A stretch of DNA of 24,845 bases from a virus, in the IMG/VR virus record IMGVR_UViG_3300044614_001077, positions 1 to 24,845 of that record; one strand, 5' to 3'. Below, one piece after another: positions 8,563 through 15,108 of the stretch. The stretch's first letter is position 1. The number at the start of each line of letters is the position of its first letter. A model generated the notes under the pieces. It searched no databases. It saw only the letters and a list, made by a program, of their open reading frames with translations, and was not told the origin of the DNA. A program made the translations under genes and the position numbers.

Positions 8563-10095
8563 TTAGAACTCAATAACAATTTTAATGTCTTCGATCTGAT
8601 CGTTTGCACGGGAGATCGGTCTTCTATTATCTATATAGATAACTTGTCCGCTGTCTTTTTGGATCTCTGGATCTGCATAACCAGCAGTAAATCTCATACC
8701 CAAATCATATTCAGTATTGTTGATAATTCTGTTGGATGCTCCAGGAACAGCAGGGAAGTTTACATCTGGTTGTCCACTTGCACCAGATGTTGCTCCAGTG
8801 ATAGTATTACTTCCAGAAAAATCATTTAGTGAACCAGTAATTTCTGGGAAAATACCATCAACTTTATTTTGATAGTATTTTAGGACTTTTGTTGTAGAAT
8901 CCCATGATACAACTCTTCCTCTAGAAGTAATTGTTTGACCACCAACACTCTTAGATTGTGTGATAATCTCGTCTGGTAGGAAATTACCTTGAAATGTTGG
9001 TGGGAAAATAACTGCTCTGAGTGAAGTTAATGTTAGTTCATTTGTCAATTCACTAGTGCTATATCTTTTTGGATTTAATACTAGACCAATTCTTCTATAG
9101 TCGTTATCAATTGGGAAGTCTCCAGATCCTTCTGAGTATGATAATTTTGCATTTACCATGACTCTATATCCACCCAATTCATAAGCACTATTTGATCCAT
9201 GTCCACCTTGAGGGGGAATGATAACATCGATAGAACCACCACTTCCAGTGCCAATTCCATTTACATCATCAACTACGATCTTTCCGAATGTATATCCAGT
9301 ACCACCAGAAGTTACAGTAGCATTTACAATTCTACCACCATCAATTACTAGAGAAACTCTACCACCAATCCCATCACCATTGATGGGCACATTATCAAAT
9401 GTACCGTTGTTATAACCAGAACCAGCAGCAGAAATTACAACAGTATCAATTTCTCCTTGTACTGCGTTTGAGTTAACTGCGGAGTCATTTAGTACTGGAA
9501 TGTATTCTGACGAGAAGAACTTAAGAACCTGAGCAACAGGAATCGTGTACATATATTTCCATCTATATCCATCAGCAGTTGTGATAATAGATGTCGATGT
9601 TCCAGTTGGTTCAATAGTTGAAGGTCTACCATTAGGATCAGATGGTGAAGTGCCATTGTAAATGCACTTATATGCCTGATATGAAGAGTTTACAACATAG
9701 AAGTCAGCATCATATAATCTAGTAGAACCAGATGCAGCAGTCTTTGTAGGAGAATAGTCATGACGATACATATCGTAGATAAATCCCAGTCCACCAGTTG
9801 TCTTTTCTGGGGGAATCCAGTCAATTCTACGAACTACTTGAATACTGTCATTTGCAAGAACTCTCTTTAGCGATATCATGTCATCGTAGACATCACTATA
9901 CTCAGAAAAACTATCTACAGGTTCTGGTGGATTATTGTCGGATTCCCACTCTTGAGGTCTTCCGATAAATACATATAATCTGTCCCTAGTTGATCCTGCT
10001 TCCAAATCAGTTGCCTCTGGGTTTGGTCCTTCTAGAGACTTAATGAATTTTTGAGCAGCATATATTCTAAATTGATCAGTGAGAAGTGCTGACAT
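8563..10095 (-). CDS. gp8: baseplate wedge subunit gp8, enlarged
   Basis: This is the relative of T4 gp8, a dimer-forming wedge subunit of the hexagonal baseplate. Matching landmarks in order are: GRPQEW near residue 45 (T4 GRSEPW), RRIDW at 89-93 (T4 PRRDW), YQAYKCI at 139-145, IEP and DGYRWKYMYTIP at 161-186 (T4 IEPGDGYVWEYLFEIP), YRRIGLVLNPK at 333-343 (T4 FRQISIITNP), and SGQVIYIDNRRPI..ANDQIEDIKI at 482-505 (T4 SGEMIYMENRPPI..MDQTEEINI). The protein has 510 residues, against about 334 in T4. The extra length is two inserts, residues about 215-298 (Gly-rich GxGY module) and about 364-450 (SGATSGASG-type module). AGGA at 10107-10104, 8 bases before the ATG, supports the start. The T4 matches are from memory of the family, not an alignment run. 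Confidence 0.92.
   Translation of the reverse strand: MSALLTDQFRIYAAQKFIKSLEGPNPEATDLEAGSTRDRLYVFIGRPQEWESDNNPPEPVDSFSEYSDVYDDMISLKRVLANDSIQVVRRIDWIPPEKTTGGLGFIYDMYRHDYSPTKTAASGSTRLYDADFYVVNSSYQAYKCIYNGTSPSDPNGRPSTIEPTGTSTSIITTADGYRWKYMYTIPVAQVLKFFSSEYIPVLNDSAVNSNAVQGEIDTVVISAAGSGYNNGTFDNVPINGDGIGGRVSLVIDGGRIVNATVTSGGTGYTFGKIVVDDVNGIGTGSGGSIDVIIPPQGGHGSNSAYELGGYRVMVNAKLSYSEGSGDFPIDNDYRRIGLVLNPKRYSTSELTNELTLTSLRAVIFPPTFQGNFLPDEIITQSKSVGGQTITSRGRVVSWDSTTKVLKYYQNKVDGIFPEITGSLNDFSGSNTITGATSGASGQPDVNFPAVPGASNRIINNTEYDLGMRFTAGYADPEIQKDSGQVIYIDNRRPISRANDQIEDIKIVIEF
8746..9006 (-). other. second insert in gp8 (beta module, residues ~364-450)
   Basis: This segment lies between the conserved NPK block and the conserved C-terminal SGQVIYIDN block and has no counterpart in T4 gp8. 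It reads FQGNFLPDEIITQS...RGRVVSWDSTTKVLKYY...GSNTITGATSGASG, the same pattern (ExI..., VxSWxxxTxxL, TGATSGA) seen in modules of the DUF4815 protein, the 702-residue protein and the giant protein. Edges are approximate. Confidence 0.65.
9203..9453 (-). other. first insert in gp8 (Gly-rich GxGY module, residues ~215-298)
   Basis: This segment separates the conserved DGYRWKYMYTIP block from the YRRIGLVLNPK block. It contains GSGYNNG, VPINGDGIGGRVSLVIDG, GGTGYTFGKIVVDD and IDVIIPPQGGHG. The order and spacing match a segment of the giant protein at about 21660-21400 (GTEYEAG, VPISGDGAGGKVRITVDG, GKGYTTAFIDID, LRVVIPPRGTG), so the two are almost certainly copies of one module. Confidence 0.75.
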
Positions 10096-10132
10096 TGTTT
10101 AATTCCTATACTTCTGGTTCTTCTTGCTAATA

Positions 10133-10140
10133 TATTTAGG
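10133..10140 (-). promoter_or_regulatory. weak late-promoter-like site upstream of gp8
   Basis: CCTAAATA on the minus strand, one base off the NATAAATA form of late promoter, in the 47-base gap between the 702-residue gene and gp8. Spacing to the gp8 ATG (37 bases) is almost the same as for the consensus site at 827-834. The mismatch makes activity uncertain. Confidence 0.4.
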
Positions 10141-10142
10141 CG

Positions 10143-12251
10143 TTAAAAACTATCATTTCTCAATTGAGTATCATAACTAATAGAGAGTATTCTCCAAGAC
10201 GCTCCATTTTGACCTGTTAAAATTTCTCCACCAAGAATTGCTTCAGCAACAGCACCAGATCCATTTCCACCACTAAATGTAATTTGTGGTACATCTGTAT
10301 ATCCATAACCACCATTGGATAATGTTATTGTACTAACTTGGTCTGCCAACATCACTGCAGTAGCAGCTGCTGATGTTACTGAATTATTTTGGAATTGAAT
10401 TATAGGTGCAGAATTATAACCATTACCTCCAGAAATTACCTTAACACCAACTACTGTACTGTTATCGGAGAATTTATATAGTAATCCAATATCTTCATCT
10501 TGTGTATCATATGGTATTATTGAGTTGACAACGAGAGTTTGTGTATTTGGATTCCAAGATTCTACAGTAGCTCTAATTTGTGAATTTAATCCAGTCACAG
10601 TTTCTCCAATAACATAGTTAACTCCATTGAAATATGCTGGATTGCGAGTATCTAATTTAATAGTGAGACGAACGAAATGATCTACTCCCTCGTTCAGATT
10701 ACTTGCATCAACAACTGTAGCATTCTTGAATGGAATGCTAGAGTCTCTTACTTTATCTCCAACTTGGAATAATGTGGTATTTTGACCCCCTTGAGTTTCT
10801 TCAATACCATATAATGTTGATGGAATACCACCATCTAAATTAATTTGATCTTCATAGTCAGTTCCAGTGTTTATTAGATCTGGTAGACCATCTCCATCAC
10901 CATCCAATTCTGCAATATCCTCAAATGCAAAATCCAATAATACTGAGGGTATCTCTGTTAATCTGAAAATAATTGAACCTTCTTGGTCTATAACATTGTG
11001 TGGAATACTAAATGTTCCAGATGAATCTGATACCCCAGCATCAAACACTACATTGCTCTTTTCTCCAGGAAGTCCAGCATCAATAAATGCTAGTTCATCT
11101 ACTTGGAAAACAATGAATAATTCTTTTGTTAATGGATTCCAATCATATACTATAGCAATTTTATTATTTGCACTTTCTGTGCTCCTAATTAATCTATCTC
11201 CAACATTAAATTCATATGTTGTTATTCCAGTAACTTCATCATCTTGAGTGTCATCTAATACAACTCTCTGATCATATCTAAAGTTAATACCTCTAGTGCA
11301 ACCAGTTAATCTATTGACATCCTTTCCAGTATATCGTATTAATTCAGATCCCAATAAGATAACACCACTTCCTGGAAATGGATTGGTAGTAGACACATAA
11401 ATGTTTGTATCATTTCTATCTGCATCTATTGTAAGACCAGCAATATTGTAATATTCTAAATTATAAGATTGTCTATTTCTTGCAATTTTTTTTAATTTTG
11501 TTTTTCTGGCAAATACAACTCTAGGTGGAGTTACATATCCCCTTCCTGAATTTTGTAGAACAATATCGACAATTTGTCCTTGATTTATTACAGCTCTTGC
11601 CTTTGCTCCAACTCCACCTCCACCAACTAAAAGGACATATGGTTCTTTTAGATAGAACTGTCCAGGATTACTAATAGTGAAATTGGTAGATACAATCGAA
11701 GTATTGTCAATTTCTGCAACTCCTCTTGCACCTCTACCACCACCGCCACTAATGGACAAGAATGGTGGTTCCTCATATTCTCTACCTTCATTTAATATTG
11801 TCAATCCAGTTACTGTTCTTGGAGTCGCCCTAAGAACAGCACCATTTCCTTCTCCACCAATTATTTCAGCATCAACATCATAGAATTGTTTATCGCCACT
11901 TCTAAGCATTTTAATATAATCAATACTTCCATTTTCTTTTAATACAACTTCTGCATCTGCTGGATCTGGTAATTCAGTGGCGTTTTCTGGTATCTGTGGA
12001 AAGAATTTAACCCTCAGCGGATCATATCCCTCACCAGAATCAAGAACCTGCACTGAAACGATTCTGCCATTTTCTATAATTGGTTTTAGTACAGCATCTC
12101 GTATAGGAGTTCCACAATTTCTTATAGTCAATACTGGTGGTCTAGATTCACTATATCCAGATCCACCATTTTTAATGATGACGGAATCAACTCCCAAGTC
12201 ATCATTAAAAACAGGAACTATTACTGCTCCAGATCCAGGTCTAGTTGCCAT
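10143..12251 (-). CDS. Gly-rich repeat virion structural protein (702 aa)
   Basis: There is no named T4 counterpart. Residues 1-250 are about five copies of a beta module with the pattern V..(G/N)GxGY..PP.V...GGGGxGA.A.A..I..G.I (GSGY at 31, GEGY at 73, GREY at 156, GQFY at 197, GRGY at 236, with GGGG at 169 and 210). Residues 270-322 form a second module (DTNIYVSTTNPFP, GVILLGSELIRYTG, LTGCTRGIN). Residues 340-390 and 545-590 are GE/GD..(V/L)..(T/S)...A.V..WNP.T..L modules. Residues 600-675 return to two GxGY modules. Residues 450-458 (DGDGDGLPD) fit the DxDxDGxxD calcium loop. It has no signal peptide or membrane segment. Its position just before gp8 and modules shared with gp8 suggest a baseplate or fibre part. 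No strong Shine-Dalgarno sequence is visible; a late-promoter site lies 23 bases upstream of the ATG. Confidence 0.8.
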   Translation of the reverse strand: MATRPGSGAVIVPVFNDDLGVDSVIIKNGGSGYSESRPPVLTIRNCGTPIRDAVLKPIIENGRIVSVQVLDSGEGYDPLRVKFFPQIPENATELPDPADAEVVLKENGSIDYIKMLRSGDKQFYDVDAEIIGGEGNGAVLRATPRTVTGLTILNEGREYEEPPFLSISGGGGRGARGVAEIDNTSIVSTNFTISNPGQFYLKEPYVLLVGGGGVGAKARAVINQGQIVDIVLQNSGRGYVTPPRVVFARKTKLKKIARNRQSYNLEYYNIAGLTIDADRNDTNIYVSTTNPFPGSGVILLGSELIRYTGKDVNRLTGCTRGINFRYDQRVVLDDTQDDEVTGITTYEFNVGDRLIRSTESANNKIAIVYDWNPLTKELFIVFQVDELAFIDAGLPGEKSNVVFDAGVSDSSGTFSIPHNVIDQEGSIIFRLTEIPSVLLDFAFEDIAELDGDGDGLPDLINTGTDYEDQINLDGGIPSTLYGIEETQGGQNTTLFQVGDKVRDSSIPFKNATVVDASNLNEGVDHFVRLTIKLDTRNPAYFNGVNYVIGETVTGLNSQIRATVESWNPNTQTLVVNSIIPYDTQDEDIGLLYKFSDNSTVVGVKVISGGNGYNSAPIIQFQNNSVTSAAATAVMLADQVSTITLSNGGYGYTDVPQITFSGGNGSGAVAEAILGGEILTGQNGASWRILSISYDTQLRNDSF
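10878..10904 (-). other. calcium-loop motif DxDxDGxxD in the 702-aa protein
   Basis: Residues 450-458 read DGDGDGLPD, an exact fit to the DxDxDGxxD loop of EF-hand, dockerin and thrombospondin type-3 proteins. It lies between beta modules of a virion protein. The motif is clear; calcium binding is inferred. Confidence 0.6.
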
Positions 12252-12273
12252 AGTATTTTTCTAATTATATTAG

Positions 12274-12281
12274 TATTTATG
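12274..12281 (-). promoter_or_regulatory. late promoter CATAAATA overlapping the subtilase stop codon
   Basis: On the minus strand CA-TAA-ATA contains the stop codon (12279-12277) of the protease gene. It fits the NATAAATA form of T4-like late promoter. A start near 12268 would give a leader of about 17 bases for the 702-residue gene. Confidence 0.6.
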
Positions 12282-13938
12282 ATACCTTTCTTCTTTGTAT
12301 TGCAACTCTAGGATAGGTCATTCCAGAAGATTGTCTTACGCTATAATTAAATTTTGGATTTGCTACTCCAGTTTCTGGCCTATCTTTTTTGTAGTATGCG
12401 TATCTATTATTTGATGTGTTGCCTAGGGAAATATAGTCTCCAGCATTACCTCCAGTTGTAGAGATTTGACCAATTTTAGATGCACTGAATATATAATCTC
12501 TTGCAATAGTTTGATTTATATTTGGTAATTGCTCTGCTAAGCAAGCAAGTAATCCTGCTACTTGAGGACTTGACATACTGGTTCCAGATATTGAACCAAT
12601 TTTATATGAAGATGATCTTGGATCATTTGCTAGTATAATGCTAAATTCTGCTGCAGCAGTAGCATCATATACAGAAGACACAATATTTGATCCTGGAGCA
12701 TATAAATCTACTCTACTTCCATAGTTACTAAAAGTTGATTTATATTCTTGTGAAGTAGTTCCAATACTTCCAACACAAATACTATTTCCTGCAGCAGTTG
12801 GGGAAGATCCTCTACTGTGGAATATTTGTTGTCCAGATACAATGATAAAATTATCCCAATCTTGCATACTGCTAGTGGCACAATTCCAATAAGAATTTCC
12901 AGCAGAACCAACAATAATTACGCCATCATTAATTGCATCTTGAACATCAGCATCTAATGCAGCATATCTAGCAGGTATTTGATACAAATAATTATTAAAT
13001 GGAACTGGAACACCATTCTCTTCTAATGCCTGTTTCTTTACTGTATTAGATAATCCTGATAGTGTTGTAACAGTAGATCTGTACATTACTTGAAATATAT
13101 CAGCAAGTTGATAATTTGTTGTATATGAGTATCCCCAACTATTATTAACTACTGTTGGATTTCTTCTGCCAGTATTAGCATTTACATCTTTGTTTTTATG
13201 CCAATGTCTAATATAATCAAATATCACTAGCGCCCAATCTGAACCACCATAGTTACCACCTTGATAATTAAATTCCATGTTAAAGATTTTAGAATCTCTT
13301 GCCCATCCTTGAGTATTCCCAGCAACAGTTCCAGCAACATGAGTTCCATGGTTACTGCTTATGTTGGAATAATTATATGTTCCAGTAGTAGAAATACCAA
13401 GTATAGAACTATACTGAAACCAATCAATTTGATTTACTCTGGTTCCACCAGTGCCATCATCATTTATTGCAAATTCTGGATGTGATGGATTTATGTGGGC
13501 ATCTACAATTACTACATCTACATTTTTGCCAGAGCTAGTTGTCTTTATATTTGCAGACCTTTGAGTAAATGCACTATTTGTACCCCATCCAGCAGCCTGT
13601 CCACCTTCAGTTATTCGGAGTAACCCCCAATTTTTATCAGAAGAATCAATTGTCGAATTCTTCTCAAATACTCCAGTTTGTGTCCAGAATGGTGTTACAC
13701 TAAGTCCTAGTTCACTTGGTAGTAATTCTACAGCAAGAACTCTAGGATCATTCCTTAGAGATTCTGCTTCTTGCTCCGTCAAACTATAATGAGTATTTCT
13801 ACTTATATCTCTTCTCAACTTGCAAGAAACTTTTCTATTGGGAATATATAAATCCCCACCAGGAGTTTCCATATCATCATAAAATTGCTCTAGATCATCA
13901 AATTTTTTTAATGTAACTACATATATACTTTTCATCAT
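12277..13938 (-). CDS. subtilisin-like serine protease (S8) with I9-like propeptide
   Basis: The 553-residue protein has an intact subtilase core: Asp146 in VVIVDAHINPSHPEF, His197 in SSNHGTHVAGTVAG, oxyanion Asn348 in VGSAGNS, and nucleophile Ser454 in GTSMSSPQVAG. The Asp motif is DAH instead of the usual DTG or DSG. Residues about 3-75 (SIYVVTLKK ... LTEQEAESLRNDPRVLAVELLP) resemble an inhibitor I9 propeptide, so it may be made as a zymogen. There is no signal peptide and no membrane segment, unlike secreted subtilases. The C-terminal 100 residues carry no domain I know. The first ATG (13938) forms an ATGA overlap with the fibre gene; the second ATG (13935) is 4 bases from the GAGG at 13943-13940 and may be the true start. 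It lies among virion genes, so it probably acts in virion maturation or is carried in the tail to cut host surface protein; neither is shown. Confidence 0.9.
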   Translation of the reverse strand: MMKSIYVVTLKKFDDLEQFYDDMETPGGDLYIPNRKVSCKLRRDISRNTHYSLTEQEAESLRNDPRVLAVELLPSELGLSVTPFWTQTGVFEKNSTIDSSDKNWGLLRITEGGQAAGWGTNSAFTQRSANIKTTSSGKNVDVVIVDAHINPSHPEFAINDDGTGGTRVNQIDWFQYSSILGISTTGTYNYSNISSNHGTHVAGTVAGNTQGWARDSKIFNMEFNYQGGNYGGSDWALVIFDYIRHWHKNKDVNANTGRRNPTVVNNSWGYSYTTNYQLADIFQVMYRSTVTTLSGLSNTVKKQALEENGVPVPFNNYLYQIPARYAALDADVQDAINDGVIIVGSAGNSYWNCATSSMQDWDNFIIVSGQQIFHSRGSSPTAAGNSICVGSIGTTSQEYKSTFSNYGSRVDLYAPGSNIVSSVYDATAAAEFSIILANDPRSSSYKIGSISGTSMSSPQVAGLLACLAEQLPNINQTIARDYIFSASKIGQISTTGGNAGDYISLGNTSNNRYAYYKKDRPETGVANPKFNYSVRQSSGMTYPRVAIQRRKVS

Positions 13939-15077
13939 GCCTCAAGTTGAAGGACTGTTAAAGTAACTGAAATGGATGCTGCAGACCCAGATTTATTTAC
14001 GATCTTTAAGTAAATATTTTCTGATGGAGTTTGATCATCATTAAATCCAATTGCAACTGGAGTCATTGCTTGAGTTGCTGCCGCTGTGGTTATAACCTCT
14101 GCGACTACTCCAGAACCTGGAATTGGATCTGTAGTTTCAGATCTTCCTGCATCTGCTGTCCTAGAAACTGTTGATGTGTAAATTGTAACCCAAGCAGCAG
14201 CACTTGTTGTTATTTTCAGTAGAGCATAAGTCTTAAACCCAATAACTGCCACATCAGATGATGCATTATTTGCTATAGTACCAGTTGATACTGTAAGTGT
14301 TCCTCTTTGCTGAAGAGAACTTCCTCCTCCACCACCTGAAATATCGTCAATTGAATTTACCCAAGTTGTTCCATCATATTTTAATACCTGTCCAGTAGTT
14401 GGAGCAGTTACTTCAACATTAGATAAGTCCTGTATATTTACTGGAACATTAGGTTTATTTGTTAGATCGTTGTAACTACCAGAGAAAAGTGTGGGTTTAC
14501 TTAACAGATCGTTATAAGAACCACTGGTCGCCACAGCAGATAATGTTGGTTTATTACCAAGATCATCATATAGACCACTAGTAGCAACGACAGATAACGA
14601 TGGTTTGTTTAGAATTCTCGCTACACCAGAAGAAGCATTCCAATCAGTATTAACCTGAGCAGCAGGTATTGTTGGTTTATTCGTTAAATCATTATAATTT
14701 CCCGAGAATAGTGCAGGTCTACCAGTAAGATCGCTATACGAACCACTGGTTGCCACAGCAGATAATGTTGGTCTATTTAAGATTTGAGATATTCCAGAAG
14801 TGGCATTCCAATCAGAATTCACTTGAGCCGCTGGTATTACAGGTCTATTGATAAGATCATTATAATTTAGTGCAGCATTAATAAATGCCACCCCATTTGA
14901 TCTTAATACCTGACCAACAGTAGATGATGTCTCAATATCAATTTTAATATTGGTGCCATCTCCGAGTTTTTCATATACCTCGTTAAGCATTGAATTTAAC
15001 TTTTGACCAGCAGATCTCAGAGAGTCGCCAGTCCCGTCATTCGGAGATGCTCCAACATTTATTAATTGTTTTGCCAT
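13935..15077 (-). CDS. tail-fibre-like protein with YNDLxNKP repeats (380 aa)
   Basis: The N-terminus (LINVGASPNDGTGDSLRSAG, then QKLNSMLNEVYEKLGDG) is a short virion-anchoring motif seen at the head of many phage fibre proteins. Residues about 70-215 are repeats: YNDLINRPVIPAAQVNSDWNA, ILNRPTLSAVATSGSYSDL, FSGNYNDLTNKPTIPAAQVN and so on, a pattern typical of trimeric beta-helical or triple-stranded fibre shafts. Then come a linker GQVLKYDGTTWVNS, a GGGGG hinge near residue 250, and a C-terminal beta domain of about 125 residues with no named match, possibly the tip. It has no membrane segment. AGGAG at 15093-15089, 11 bases before the ATG, supports the start, and a late-promoter site overlaps the preceding stop codon. 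The gene overlaps the protease start by 4 bases, so the two are translationally coupled. It is likely a short accessory fibre on the baseplate. Confidence 0.8.
   Translation of the reverse strand: MAKQLINVGASPNDGTGDSLRSAGQKLNSMLNEVYEKLGDGTNIKIDIETSSTVGQVLRSNGVAFINAALNYNDLINRPVIPAAQVNSDWNATSGISQILNRPTLSAVATSGSYSDLTGRPALFSGNYNDLTNKPTIPAAQVNTDWNASSGVARILNKPSLSVVATSGLYDDLGNKPTLSAVATSGSYNDLLSKPTLFSGSYNDLTNKPNVPVNIQDLSNVEVTAPTTGQVLKYDGTTWVNSIDDISGGGGGSSLQQRGTLTVSTGTIANNASSDVAVIGFKTYALLKITTSAAAWVTIYTSTVSRTADAGRSETTDPIPGSGVVAEVITTAAATQAMTPVAIGFNDDQTPSENIYLKIVNKSGSAASISVTLTVLQLEA
14440..14875 (-). repeat. fibre-shaft direct repeats
   Basis: This is the coding repeat region of the 380-residue fibre. 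The clearest DNA copy pair is 14518-14553 and 14740-14775: 36 bases with only two differences (both C/T), 222 bases (74 codons) apart, encoding LSAVATSGS-type units. YNDLxNKP, IPAAQVN and DWNA(T/S)SG units alternate with these. The near identity at DNA level suggests recent duplication or gene conversion. Confidence 0.8.
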
Positions 15078-15088
15078 CTTTTTTATTA

Positions 15089-15093
15089 CTCCT
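15089..15093 (-). promoter_or_regulatory. ribosome binding site of the 380-aa fibre gene
   Basis: AGGAG on the minus strand, 11 bases before the ATG at 15077 and within the short leader behind the late-promoter site. Confidence 0.65.
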
Positions 15094-15100
15094 ATAGATT

Positions 15101-15108
15101 TATTTATG
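15101..15108 (-). promoter_or_regulatory. late promoter CATAAATA overlapping the giant-gene stop codon
   Basis: On the minus strand CA-TAA-ATA contains the stop codon (15106-15104) of the giant gene and fits the NATAAATA late-promoter form. A start near 15095 would give a leader of about 18 bases that still carries AGGAG for the fibre gene. Confidence 0.62.

Noticed and set aside
10096-10142. Terminator between the 702-residue gene and gp8
   Set aside because: The gap has a repeated AGAAG/CTTCT composition but no stable hairpin followed by a T-tract.
14440-14875. CRISPR-like array
   Set aside because: The repeats are in frame, encode fibre-shaft units, and have unequal spacing and diverged copies; they are coding repeats.
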